NCBI GenBank assembly: GCA_903924205.1
Contig: CAIYAP010000007.1
Coordinates: 328,421 to 392,420, forward strand
Direction of reading: 5' to 3'
Origin: an uncultured Actinomycetes bacterium
Lineage (GTDB): Bacteria; Actinomycetota; Acidimicrobiia; Acidimicrobiales; RAAP-2
DNA: 64,000 bases
A program made the position numbers and the translations under genes. Below, piece after piece: positions 25,291 to 33,121 of the stretch (position 1 is the stretch's first letter; every line of letters begins with the position of its first letter). The notes under the pieces are model-generated. The model had not been told where the DNA came from and ran no database searches. It saw nothing but the letters and a program-made list of their open reading frames with translations.

Positions 25291-26516
25291 GTTCGCCCTC
25301 TCGTCGCGACCTGCTGCGAGGCGTCGGCATCGCCGGCGTGTCCCTCGCGGCGGGGGCCGGATTGTCAGAGGCCATCACCTCGCGACGGGGGGACCATGTC
25401 GGCGCATCTCGAGTGAGTTTTCGCGGCGTTCACCAAAGTGGCATCACCACTCCCGCACCCGATTACCTCTCGCTTATCGCCTTTGATCTCGACGTCGAGT
25501 CCGCCACCGACATACGCGACCTGCTCAACGCCTGGAGCGCCGTCGTGGCGGACTTAGTGGCGGGTCGACCCGTTGGCCCTGAGCAATCTCCATCGCTCAG
25601 TCCTCGCGATACCGGCGAGGCGCTCGAACTGGGCGCGAGCTCGCTCACGGTCACCATCGGCTATGGACCCTCATTGTTTGAGCGGCCCGACACATCGCAT
25701 CTCCCTCGCCCGCGCCACCTCGCCCCCCTGCCCACCTTCGTGGGGGACAATCTCGACAATCGACTCGGCGGCGGAGACGTTGTCTTTCAGATCTGCTCAC
25801 AGGACGCCCAGGTGAATTTTCACGCCGTTCACAGCCTGGAACGCCTCGCGCAGGGCCTCGCCCACCTGCGCTATTGGCATCGTGGTTTCGGCCGCACCTC
25901 GGCCGTCGGCGGGAAGCAAGAGAGCACCCGTAATTTGCTGGGCTTCAAAGACGGCACCAACAATCTGCAGTCGCATCACGTGGATGCTCTGGCTGACGTG
26001 GTGTGGGTCAGAGATGGTCGCGAACCATCATGGCTTCAGCACGGCACGTATCTCATTCACCGAAAGATTCGGACTTTCATTGAGACGTGGTCCGCGCAAT
26101 CTTTGGACACTCAGGAGGCCACCATCGGACGATTCCGCGCCAGCGGCGCACCGCTCACGGGAAAGCACGAGCACGACCCCCCCGACCTGAATGCCGTGGA
26201 CCAATACGGGAACTACGTCATCCCCACCAGCGCACACATTCGATCAGCCGCTCCGTCGAGCAATCACGGGATGAGAATCCTGCGGCGGGGATTTTCCTAT
26301 GCCGATGGCATTGATTCTCATTCGGGTCAATTTGATGCGGGCCTGCACTTCATCTGCTTTCAGCAAAACCCTCTCGCGCAATTCGCCGCCATTCAACAGA
26401 CCTTGAGCCAGAACGACGCCCTCATGAATTACCTCACGCACCTCTCGAGCACCGTGGCGGCCTGCCCGCGCGGCCTGGCCGCTCACGAGGGCTGGGGCGA
26501 CCAATTGTTCGCCTAA
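25287..26516 (+). CDS. efeB: EfeB, Tat-exported Dyp-type haem peroxidase
   Basis: A 409-residue peroxidase. The N-terminus has a twin-arginine signal (SPSRRDLLRGVGIAG). The Dyp signature GxxDG is GFKDGTNN (near residue 220), and NHGMRILRRGFSYADG near 335 supplies the proximal haem His and Arg. EfeB removes iron from, or oxidises, haem/ferrous iron outside the membrane. The start GTG overlaps the efeO stop. Coupled to efeO but not to an EfeU permease. Confidence 0.9.
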   Translation: MSSPSRRDLLRGVGIAGVSLAAGAGLSEAITSRRGDHVGASRVSFRGVHQSGITTPAPDYLSLIAFDLDVESATDIRDLLNAWSAVVADLVAGRPVGPEQSPSLSPRDTGEALELGASSLTVTIGYGPSLFERPDTSHLPRPRHLAPLPTFVGDNLDNRLGGGDVVFQICSQDAQVNFHAVHSLERLAQGLAHLRYWHRGFGRTSAVGGKQESTRNLLGFKDGTNNLQSHHVDALADVVWVRDGREPSWLQHGTYLIHRKIRTFIETWSAQSLDTQEATIGRFRASGAPLTGKHEHDPPDLNAVDQYGNYVIPTSAHIRSAAPSSNHGMRILRRGFSYADGIDSHSGQFDAGLHFICFQQNPLAQFAAIQQTLSQNDALMNYLTHLSSTVAACPRGLAAHEGWGDQLFA

Positions 26517-26541
26517 TCCGCCCCCCTTCGGTCTCGCGTTG

Positions 26542-26547
26542 TAATGT
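26542..26547 (+). promoter_or_regulatory. Possible -10 of the beta-helix protein gene
   Basis: TAATGT, 35 bases before the ATG at 26583, which has an AAGGGGGG ribosome site. No clear -35. Weak. Confidence 0.25.
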
Positions 26548-26582
26548 CGAGACGAGATCATTTCCAAAGGGGGGAATTTCTT

Positions 26583-28241
26583 ATGTCTCAGGTCATTCGT
26601 CGTCGGCCGTGGCGCTGTGCTGCCATCGCCGGAGCACTTCTTGCGAGTGTGCTTACCGCATCCACAAGCAGTGGAGCGTCTAGTACGCCGAGCGGGCACG
26701 TCCTGCTCGTGGGTACGTGGAAAGGCGTCACTGGCCAGTATCTGAGCATCCAGGCGGCGGTCAACGCCGCCCAACCGGGAGACTGGATTTTGGTTGCGCC
26801 GGGCGACTATCGCGAACAAAACGATATGACCAACCCTCCATCGGGGTCCGCACTTCGCGAGGGTGGATACGGTTCCATCCTCATCACCAAGGACAACCTC
26901 CATCTTCGTGGTCTCAATCGCAATGCGGTGATTATCGACGGCACCTCAACCGGCACTGCGTGCAACTCCGTCGAGGCCAACCAGAACTTCGGTCCCGTGG
27001 TGAACGGTCAGGCGCTCGGACGAAACGGGATTGTCGTGTACAAGGCCAACGACGTGTCCATCGACAACCTCACGACCTGCAACTTCACCGGCGGAGCAGG
27101 CGACACGGGAAACAACATTTGGTGGAATGGCGGAGCGGGGTCCGGCCAGATCGGCCTCACGGGTTATAGCGGTTCTTACCTGACCGCGACCGACCAATTC
27201 TTCAGCGGCAACAGCACCGCCGGCACCTACGGCATTTTCTCGTCTGATGCCGCCGGCAGCCCCACCACCGTGTGGAACAACGTCTACGGCGCCAATTTCA
27301 ATGACTCGGGTATGTACGTGGGTGCCTGCCGTCAGCTGTGCAACATCACCATCAACAACGCCTACATGACGAACAACGCCTTGGGCTACTCGGGTACCAA
27401 CTCGGGTGGATCCATTCTCATTGAGAACTCAACTTTCACGAATAACCAAGATGGTCTGGACACCAACACGCAGATTGCTGGTGACCCGCCCGCTGGTCAA
27501 AATGGTGCGTGCCCGCCGGGCCAGAAGCCCAAAATCAAGGGTGCGACGACCTGCTGGATTTTGTACAAGGACACCTTCTCCTACAACAACAACGCCCACG
27601 TCCCTCACTCGGGCACCGCGGCTGATGGACCGCTAGGAACTGGCATCACCATTTCCGGTGGACGAAATGACACCGTGATGGAGTCCACCTTCGTGGGTAA
27701 CAACGCCTGGGGCATGTTGGTCCTGCCCTTCGCCGACAGCGACACACCGCCGGCGGGAGTGAGTTGCACCAACACCGGCGGCACGGAGATGACGGGGTTG
27801 GGCTGCATTTACGATCCGCAGAATGTGCACATCGTGAACAACAAGTTCTCCAACAACGGCGGATACAAAAACATCACCAATTCAGACATTGGTTACATAG
27901 ACCTCTTTGGTGGCGTGGCACAGAGTTGCTTCACCAACAACAAGAATGGCTCGAAGTCGGCCATCACCTACCCACCAAATCTGCAGAAGCAATTCGGCAT
28001 CTGCACGGGGGCACTTACCTCGGCCGACCCGGGGGCGCGATACCCCGTCACGAGTTTGTTCAGCACCTTGGTGACCGAAGTTCTCTGCGACACCGGTTTT
28101 TCGAGTTGCCCTCAAGGCGCGAACTACCCGCACTCGAACACGGTGATTTTGGCGCCCCGTCCGACCAATTTGCCCACAATGGCGAACCCTTGCCTCGGGG
28201 TCCCCGACAACGGGTGGTGTCGCAAGGGCAAGCTGATCTAG
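26583..28241 (+). CDS. Secreted right-handed beta-helix (parallel beta) protein
   Basis: A 552-residue exported protein. Residues 1-34 are a signal peptide (RRRPWRCAAIAGALLASVL). It then begins YLSIQAAVNAAQPGDWILVAPG, the typical start of a pectin-lyase-like beta-helix, followed by Asn/Gly-rich repeats (IENSTFTNNQDGLD, NVHIVNNKFSNNGGY) that suggest right-handed coils. Pairs of cysteines occur late. No polysaccharide-lyase catalytic residues are recognised, so the substrate is unknown. AAGGGGGGAATT precedes the ATG at 26583; a start upstream at 26544 would break the signal peptide. A 17-bp hairpin follows. Confidence 0.85.
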   Translation: MSQVIRRRPWRCAAIAGALLASVLTASTSSGASSTPSGHVLLVGTWKGVTGQYLSIQAAVNAAQPGDWILVAPGDYREQNDMTNPPSGSALREGGYGSILITKDNLHLRGLNRNAVIIDGTSTGTACNSVEANQNFGPVVNGQALGRNGIVVYKANDVSIDNLTTCNFTGGAGDTGNNIWWNGGAGSGQIGLTGYSGSYLTATDQFFSGNSTAGTYGIFSSDAAGSPTTVWNNVYGANFNDSGMYVGACRQLCNITINNAYMTNNALGYSGTNSGGSILIENSTFTNNQDGLDTNTQIAGDPPAGQNGACPPGQKPKIKGATTCWILYKDTFSYNNNAHVPHSGTAADGPLGTGITISGGRNDTVMESTFVGNNAWGMLVLPFADSDTPPAGVSCTNTGGTEMTGLGCIYDPQNVHIVNNKFSNNGGYKNITNSDIGYIDLFGGVAQSCFTNNKNGSKSAITYPPNLQKQFGICTGALTSADPGARYPVTSLFSTLVTEVLCDTGFSSCPQGANYPHSNTVILAPRPTNLPTMANPCLGVPDNGWCRKGKLI

Positions 28242-28258
28242 CCTCGCCCGATCTGCGC

Positions 28259-28296
28259 GCATACAGCCCCGGAGTTGAAACTCCGGGGCTGTATGC
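28259..28296. terminator. Strong hairpin (17-bp stem) after the beta-helix gene
   Basis: Perfect 17-base arms around a TGAA loop, 17 bases after the stop. There is no U tract, so it is either an actinobacterial I-shaped terminator or a transcript-stabilising hairpin. The next gene starts 47 bases later. Confidence 0.7.
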
Positions 28297-28342
28297 CGTG
28301 GTGACACCCACCGTTCACCGCTTCTCGTCATACTGGAGGAAT

Positions 28343-29239
28343 ATGAATCGCACCTCCATTCGCGTCGTCTTGGGGCTCACCCTGTCCCTCCTTCTCATCT
28401 CCGCGGCCCACTTTTCCCTGTCGACGGCGGTGGCGAGTGCGGCCGCAACGAGCTCGACGACGAGCAGTAGCAGCACCTCGACGACGACCGTGGTGTCAAA
28501 TGCGGAGGCAGCTTTTCAGTCACCGCAGCGTGGTTGCGGCATGTACCTCAGTGGCCCGACGACCTACCCGCGCAGCATCGGACACTGCACCATCATGTGG
28601 ATTGGCGACTCACTGGGTGAGGACATGAGTTGGGGCATGGTCAAGGAGATTGCCAAATACCCCGAAGTGAACTTGGTGCTGAACGGCAAGAGCAGTACCG
28701 GTCTGGCCAACACGCCGTATTACAGCTGGCCGCTCCACTTACGTTCCATGCTGGCGACCTCACACCCCCACCTTCTCATCGTGGGCATTGGCGGCAACGA
28801 TGGACAATCGCTGCAGGCCGATGGCCACGTATACCGCTTCGGCACTCCGGAGTGGAAAGTGGCCTACGCCCACCAGGTGTCCATCGTCGTGCACGAGGCG
28901 CTCGCTGCTCACGCCATGGTCCTCTGGGTCGGCCTACCCATCATGCAGCCCTGGGGGTACTGGCAGAAGATTCAAACCCTCAATGGCATCTACCGTCAAG
29001 TCGTGACGTCGATTCCCGGCGCTCGTTACCTCGACACCTGGAACGTTCTCAGCCACCCCTCGGGAGTCTTTGCCAGTTCCGCGCCGGTCAATGGCGTCTT
29101 GAGCCAAATCCGCTCGGCGGACGGCATCCACATGTGGCCGAAAGGTGAAGCAGTGATTGCGACCTACATCGTGCGCTACATCGATGCGACCTACAACATG
29201 CCCTTCGTTCCCCAAGAGAACGCCGTCATCACGAAGTAG
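28343..29239 (+). CDS. SGNH-family hydrolase/acyltransferase-like exported protein (DUF459-like)
   Basis: A 298-residue protein with an N-terminal signal/anchor (VVLGLTLSLLLISAAHFSLS) and a Ser/Thr linker. SGNH blocks are seen: block I WIGDSLGEDMSWG (catalytic Ser), a Gly-containing block (VLNGKSSTG), block III VGIGGNDGQS (Asn) and block V DGIHMWPKG (Asp-x-x-His). Such domains add or remove acyl groups on polysaccharides, often with an AT3 acyltransferase, and one lies convergent next door. TGGAGGAAT precedes the ATG. Confidence 0.82.
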   Translation: MNRTSIRVVLGLTLSLLLISAAHFSLSTAVASAAATSSTTSSSSTSTTTVVSNAEAAFQSPQRGCGMYLSGPTTYPRSIGHCTIMWIGDSLGEDMSWGMVKEIAKYPEVNLVLNGKSSTGLANTPYYSWPLHLRSMLATSHPHLLIVGIGGNDGQSLQADGHVYRFGTPEWKVAYAHQVSIVVHEALAAHAMVLWVGLPIMQPWGYWQKIQTLNGIYRQVVTSIPGARYLDTWNVLSHPSGVFASSAPVNGVLSQIRSADGIHMWPKGEAVIATYIVRYIDATYNMPFVPQENAVITK

Positions 29240-29244
29240 GGCCG

Positions 29245-29262
29245 GCTCGTTAGTGAACGAGC
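29245..29262. terminator. Small hairpin at the convergent SGNH/AT3 ends
   Basis: GCTCGTT/AACGAGC arms (7 bp) around AGTG, overlapping the AT3 stop codon. No U tract. Confidence 0.35.
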
Positions 29263-30389
29263 AGCGTGACGTTCCAGACCAACATCACTGCACAGGCGAC
29301 AAAGAGCAACGAGGAAAACAGGTCATCGCGCAACCACGATGCTCGCCGCAGAGGTTGTTCGATGAAGTGGTACGACGCCGCGGCCATGGCGATCGCGCAC
29401 AGCGTTTCCACCGTCGGCGCGCCATCAAAGGTCCAGGGCGTGGGCAGCATCTGAGGGATCATCAGCCACGCGAAGTGAAAAAGGTAGAGCGAGTAGGAAA
29501 TATCGCCGAGGTAGACCAGCGGATCTTGGCTGAGCAAGTACGACGGCCCGTGACTCACCTGGTGTTCACCCGTCCACAACACGAGTGCTGCTCCCGCAAC
29601 GGGAAGCAGAAAGCGATAGGACGGGAAGGGGGTGGCGTCGGAGAAAGTCAACGTGGCGACGGCGATGGCCGCGAGCCCTAACGCCCCACATACCGCGGAG
29701 AAACCGCGATGTCGCGCCCACCCACCCGACGGGGTCAGCGCCAGCAGCCCGCCAAGAGCCAATTCGCCCATGCGCGACAGTGGCGAGTAGTAGGCCACCA
29801 CCGCGTTACTCGACGTCAATCGCCATGCGGCGATCAGCGACACAATCACCACCACCGCGAAGAAAACTCGCAGGAGCTGCGGACGACGACGAGAACCGAA
29901 TGACGCCAATGTGACAACGAGAGGAATGACGACGTAGAACTGCTCCTCCACCGACAGCGACCAGAAATGTGTGACCAGAGAGGGTGGCAGCCCCTGCACG
30001 AAATAATTCGCCCCGCTCGCCATGAAGTGAAGGTTCGCTCCGAAGAGGGCCGCCCATCTCACGTCGCTCGCCAAGGTGGGAGGGAAGGCCGAACCCAGAG
30101 CGAGACGGGCCACCACCATGGTCGCCATCAGAGTCACGGTGGCGGCGGGAATAATGCGGGCGATGCGATGCGCGTAGAAGCGAGCCAGGGCCCGACGTCG
30201 CGTCGTGGAACGATCTCGCAGCAAACTCGACGTAATCACGAACCCGCTAATGACGAAGAAGACGTCGACCCCGACAAAGCCACCGCCGAAGCCCGAAAGG
30301 TGCGCGTGGTTGGCAATGACGATGAGAACGGCGACAGCGCGAAGACCTTGAATATCTCGACGGCGCGTCGTTGCCCCTTCGTCAGTCAC
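29250..30389 (-). CDS. AT3 (OafA/YrhL-type) membrane acyltransferase
   Basis: A 379-residue membrane protein with about ten hydrophobic segments. It begins RRRDIQGLRAVAVLIVIANH (the family's R-x(n)-H catalytic motif), then GGFVGVDVFFVISGFVIT and THFWSLSVEEQFYVVIP, all hallmarks of acyltransferase family 3. These proteins O-acetylate cell-surface polysaccharides. The C-terminal SGNH domain often fused in this family is missing; a stand-alone SGNH protein is encoded convergently 11 bases away. The start is GTG with TAACCT six bases before it. Confidence 0.9.
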   Translation of the reverse strand: MTDEGATTRRRDIQGLRAVAVLIVIANHAHLSGFGGGFVGVDVFFVISGFVITSSLLRDRSTTRRRALARFYAHRIARIIPAATVTLMATMVVARLALGSAFPPTLASDVRWAALFGANLHFMASGANYFVQGLPPSLVTHFWSLSVEEQFYVVIPLVVTLASFGSRRRPQLLRVFFAVVVIVSLIAAWRLTSSNAVVAYYSPLSRMGELALGGLLALTPSGGWARHRGFSAVCGALGLAAIAVATLTFSDATPFPSYRFLLPVAGAALVLWTGEHQVSHGPSYLLSQDPLVYLGDISYSLYLFHFAWLMIPQMLPTPWTFDGAPTVETLCAIAMAAASYHFIEQPLRRASWLRDDLFSSLLFVACAVMLVWNVTLLVH

Positions 30390-30395
30390 GGGCGA

Positions 30396-30401
30396 AGGTT
30401 A
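30396..30401 (-). promoter_or_regulatory. Putative -10 of the AT3 gene (leaderless)
   Basis: TAACCT on the minus strand, six bases before the GTG start. Confidence 0.5.
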
Positions 30402-30430
30402 GTCAGTGTGCCATTACCCTTGGGGGAACC

Positions 30431-30997
30431 ATGACGCCCATCCATCTGCACGTTGTTATCTGTTCCACTCGACCCGGCCGCTCCGGAGACGCGATTGCGG
30501 TGGCGGTGGCCGACATTGCGCGGCGCGATACTCGCTTCCAGGTGGAGCTGGTGGATCTGGCCGAGGTGAATCTCCCCCTCTTTGACGAGGCCACCCACCC
30601 GATGCGGGGACAGTACGCCGAGGAGCACACCCTGCGCTGGGCACAGATCGTGGCTCGTGGCGATGCCTTCGTGTTCGTGATGCCGGAGTACAACCACAGT
30701 TACAACGCGGCGCTGAAGAACGCGCTCGACTACCTGCACGCCGAATGGCGATACAAGCCGGTGGGGCTCGTGGGTTACGGCGCCGGAATGTCAATGGGCG
30801 CGCGCGCCATTATGGCCATTAAGCCGGTGCTATCGGCACTGAAGCTCATCCACACCGCTGACGTCGGCGTCTCCACGATGATGACGCCCGTCGTCGATGG
30901 TGTCTTTACTCCCAGCGAGCCCTTCACCCTCGCGACCACCGCCATGTTGGATGAAATCGACAAGACGCACCAGGCCATTCATCCCCTGCGCGCGTAG
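30431..30997 (+). CDS. NAD(P)H-dependent FMN reductase family protein
   Basis: A 188-residue flavodoxin-fold protein. The N-terminal phosphate-binding loop STRPGRSGDAIA and the second FMN motif MPEYNHSYNAALKNALDYLH are typical of the azoreductase/YieF/ChrR-like FMN reductase family; GYGAGMSMGARA follows. It may reduce quinones, chromate or azo compounds. Start ATG at 30431, preceded by GGGGGAA; TACCCT lies ten bases upstream. The upstream part of the frame overlaps the divergent AT3 gene. Confidence 0.88.
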   Translation: MTPIHLHVVICSTRPGRSGDAIAVAVADIARRDTRFQVELVDLAEVNLPLFDEATHPMRGQYAEEHTLRWAQIVARGDAFVFVMPEYNHSYNAALKNALDYLHAEWRYKPVGLVGYGAGMSMGARAIMAIKPVLSALKLIHTADVGVSTMMTPVVDGVFTPSEPFTLATTAMLDEIDKTHQAIHPLRA

Positions 30998-31008
30998 TCA
31001 CACCTTTC

Positions 31009-31014
31009 TAGAAT
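31009..31014 (+). promoter_or_regulatory. Putative -10 of the M20D gene (leaderless)
   Basis: TAGAAT, six bases before the ATG at 31021. Confidence 0.5.
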
Positions 31015-31020
31015 CGGCCC

Positions 31021-32220
31021 ATGACCCTCTCTGACCTCTATACGGACGCGCTCGCTCTCCTCCCGAGTGCCGTCGCGATGCGTCGTGACATTCACGCGCA
31101 CCCCGAACTCGGCAATGAGTTGCCGCGGACCCAGCGCGCCATCATCGAGGCACTCGACGGCTTGGGTCTGGACATCATTCGCGGCGAGGCGTTGACCTCG
31201 GTCGTGGCCATCTTGGACAGTGGTCGACCCGGCCCCGTGGTTTTGCTGCGTGGCGACATGGATGCGCTGCCCATGCCGGAAGATACCGACGTGGAATTTG
31301 CCTCCACGGTCGACGGCGTCATGCACGCCTGCGGCCACGACACTCACGTCGCGATGCTCGCGCACGCCGCCCGGTTGTTGTGCGCTCGTCGGGACGAGCT
31401 CAACGGCAAAGTGGTGTTCATGTTTCAGCCGGGCGAGGAGGGTTTCGGTGGCGCCGATCTCATGATTGGCGAGGGCGTGCTCGAAGTCGCGGGTCGCCCC
31501 GACTTCGCCTTTGCCATTCACGCCACCCCCGGCGCGCCCATCAACATCATCTCGACCAAGCCCGGACCGCTCATGGCCTCATCGGACACCTTCGACATCA
31601 CCGTCACGGGCCGTGGCGGGCACGCGTCGGCGCCCCATCAAGCCCTTGACCCCATTCCCGTGGCCTGTGAGATTGTGATCGGCCTACAGACCATGGTGAC
31701 GCGTCGCATCGACATCTTTGACCCGGCGGTCATCACGGTCGGGAAAATTGAATCAGGAACCACCAACAACGTCATCCCCGAGAGGGCCCACATCACCGGA
31801 ACGATTCGCACCTTGTCGCCCGCCACTCGCGACAGCGTTCGTCACTACATCGAGCAAGTCGCGACCGGCATCGCGTCCGCTCATGGTGCCACCGTGACTT
31901 CGGATTTCGACCTCGGTTACCCGGTCACCGTGAATGACCACTTGGCCACCGAGTGGGTGCAAAAGGTAGCCGACCAACTGACCGGGCAGCCGGTGAGCCT
32001 GCCACTTCCCCACCCCGTCATGGGTGCCGAAGACTTTTCCTACGTCCTCAATCACATTCCGGGCTGTTTGGTCTTCCTCGGCATGTGCCCCGAGGGGAAG
32101 AATTTCTGGGAAGTTCCGATGAACCACTCCAATCGCGTCACCTTTAACGAAGACGGCATGACTCTCGGCATCGCGCTGTATGCCGCCGTGGCCCTCGAGC
32201 GTTCCCGCAACTGGCAATAG
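31021..32220 (+). CDS. M20D-family amidohydrolase (hippurate/N-acyl amino acid hydrolase)
   Basis: A 399-residue metallopeptidase-like enzyme that removes acyl groups from amino acids. Metal-site motifs: RRDIHAHPELG, LLRGDMDALPMPE, MHACGHDTHVAML (Cys-His ligands), FMFQPGEEGFGGA (Glu), AIHATPG (His), and a late MNHSNRVTFNEDGM (His). A satellite domain with TGRGGHASAPHQALDPI separates them. Substrate not certain. The preceding FMN reductase gene ends 23 bases upstream; a leaderless promoter may start this unit separately. Confidence 0.92.
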   Translation: MTLSDLYTDALALLPSAVAMRRDIHAHPELGNELPRTQRAIIEALDGLGLDIIRGEALTSVVAILDSGRPGPVVLLRGDMDALPMPEDTDVEFASTVDGVMHACGHDTHVAMLAHAARLLCARRDELNGKVVFMFQPGEEGFGGADLMIGEGVLEVAGRPDFAFAIHATPGAPINIISTKPGPLMASSDTFDITVTGRGGHASAPHQALDPIPVACEIVIGLQTMVTRRIDIFDPAVITVGKIESGTTNNVIPERAHITGTIRTLSPATRDSVRHYIEQVATGIASAHGATVTSDFDLGYPVTVNDHLATEWVQKVADQLTGQPVSLPLPHPVMGAEDFSYVLNHIPGCLVFLGMCPEGKNFWEVPMNHSNRVTFNEDGMTLGIALYAAVALERSRNWQ

Positions 32221-32287
32221 CCACGAGCGCCGGCACGGGGTGTCGGTAGGATAAGCGCGCGGTTGCCGTGTTGGAGACCCGCATTGA

Positions 32288-32360
32288 GGGGCTGTAGCTC
32301 AGTGGTTAGAGCAGGGGACTCATAATCCCTCGGTCGTGGGTTCGATCCCCACCGGCCCTA
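32288..32360 (+). tRNA. tRNA with CAT anticodon, probably tRNA-Ile2
   Basis: A cloverleaf: GGGGCTG acceptor, GCTC/GAGC D arm, anticodon loop CTCATAA (CAT), T arm GTGGG TTCGATC CCCAC. The anticodon arm (GGGACTCATAATCCCT) resembles the lysidine-modified tRNA-Ile(CAT) of E. coli, so I lean to Ile2, but elongator Met is possible. No CCA is encoded. Confidence 0.9.
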
Positions 32361-32397
32361 CTCAATCGATGTCACAGCCGTTCCCCATCATGGGTGC

Positions 32398-32682
32398 ATG
32401 ACCATGTATTGCGTGAGAGGAAAATGGGGACGGCATCGTCGGGACTTTTCGGTCTTCGCCGACTCCATGGATGAAGCGGTGGAGAACGCCATCCTGATGG
32501 CCAAGTTCTATGCATCGGGGACTCGCAACTACACCACCGAGACCTGGACGTATGGATCGATAGAGGTCGTTAGCGAGACCTGCGAGATTCGCCCGGTGCG
32601 CCCAGAGCGGGCGCCACTACAGGTGGTGGGCCGCCCCGCACCCCTGAACAAGTGGGCTCGCCGACCATCCCCGAAGGTGTGA
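32398..32682 (+). CDS. Small basic hypothetical protein
   Basis: A possible 94-residue gene starting ATG ACC ATG (TMYCVRGKWGRHRRDFSVFA). The first two thirds are reasonably protein-like (FADSMDEAVENAILMAKFYA), the C-terminal third is Pro/Arg-rich and less ordered. It has no recognised domain. A weak CATCAT six bases before the ATG could be a leaderless -10. It lies between two tRNA genes with no other coding candidate on either strand. Confidence 0.5.
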   Translation: MTMYCVRGKWGRHRRDFSVFADSMDEAVENAILMAKFYASGTRNYTTETWTYGSIEVVSETCEIRPVRPERAPLQVVGRPAPLNKWARRPSPKV

Positions 32683-32722
32683 TCGCAATTGCCGTGGTCT
32701 GCACTGCTTCTCCCCTGCGGTC

Positions 32723-32731
32723 TGCTAAGGT
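32723..32731 (+). promoter_or_regulatory. Putative extended -10 of a small ORF
   Basis: TGCTAAGGT, 27 bases before the ATG at 32759, which is preceded by GGAGGG. Same TGCTAnnnT form as the ribosomal-protein promoters here. Confidence 0.45.
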
Positions 32732-32758
32732 TAACGGAAAGCAAACGGAGGGTGACAA

Positions 32759-32938
32759 ATGGGCAACAAACTAAACACGCTGGAATCACGAATTTCGATT
32801 TCCTTCAATGAATCATTGGCGAAACTACAAAATGCGTCTCACTCGAACGACGACTTCGAAAAGGGCTACGCAGCCGCGTTGTTCGATGTCCGTCAGCTGA
32901 TCGTTGACCTGCAGACGCGTACTCGTCTCGCTAGCTAA
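32759..32938 (+). CDS. Small hypothetical protein (59 residues)
   Basis: Reads MGNKLNTLESRISISFNESL...LFDVRQLIVDLQTRTRLAS, an acidic-to-neutral helical protein with no membrane segment. It has a strong ribosome site GGAGGG six bases before the ATG and an extended -10. I do not recognise it. Its stop TAA lies within the A-run of the terminator at 32937-32964. It sits between two tRNAs and shows lower GC than the neighbours. Confidence 0.65.
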   Translation: MGNKLNTLESRISISFNESLAKLQNASHSNDDFEKGYAAALFDVRQLIVDLQTRTRLAS

Positions 32939-32964
32939 AAAGGTCCCTCCACGAGTGGAGGGAC
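32937..32964 (-). terminator. Intrinsic terminator of tRNA-Asn
   Basis: A 10-bp perfect stem (GTCCCTCCAC/GTGGAGGGAC) followed on the minus strand by C and a run of five T. It ends the tRNA-Asn transcript; on the plus strand it also follows the small ORF but lacks a U tract. Confidence 0.8.
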
Positions 32965-32973
32965 TAGGTGACC

Positions 32974-33049
32974 TGGCTCCCAGAGCAGGACTCGAACCTG
33001 CAACCTAGCGGTTAACAGCCGCTTGCTCTGCCAATTGAGCTATCTGGGA
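32974..33049 (-). tRNA. tRNA-Asn (GTT)
   Basis: Minus strand. Acceptor TCCCAGA with TCTGGGA, GCTC/GAGC D arm, anticodon stem-loop GCGGCTGTTAACCGC (GTT, Asn), T arm GCAGG TTCGAGT CCTGC, discriminator G and encoded CCA. A clean intrinsic terminator follows. Confidence 0.97.
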
Positions 33050-33059
33050 AGGTAGTGCA

Positions 33060-33068
33060 ACTTTAGCA
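33060..33068 (-). promoter_or_regulatory. Putative extended -10 of tRNA-Asn
   Basis: TGCTAAAGT on the minus strand, ten bases before the mature tRNA 5' end, giving a very short leader. Confidence 0.5.
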
Positions 33069-33121
33069 CTCTGGAGAAAGTGCTCCGAACGTGGTGCGGG
33101 AGCGAGACGGGCTGCGCCGAG

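Noticed and set aside
28259..28296. Hairpin as an insertion-sequence end
   Set aside because: No transposase gene and no second copy of the element are visible in the window.
27764..28342. Long plus-strand frame running from inside the beta-helix gene into the SGNH gene
   Set aside because: It is a frame overlap; the SGNH gene has its own ribosome site and signal peptide at 28343.
32398..32682. Minus-strand frames 32529-32789 and 32570-32758 overlapping the small plus-strand ORF
   Set aside because: They are no better as coding sequence, have no ribosome site or promoter-like hexamer at the right place, and overlap the well-signalled ORF at 32759.
33060..33084. A perfect left half of CIRCE (TTAGCACTC) upstream of tRNA-Asn
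   Set aside because: The right half is not at the N9 spacing; the sequence instead forms a short AGCACT/AGTGCT hairpin, and the gene is a tRNA. Better read as part of the tRNA promoter region (TGCTAAAGT on the minus strand).
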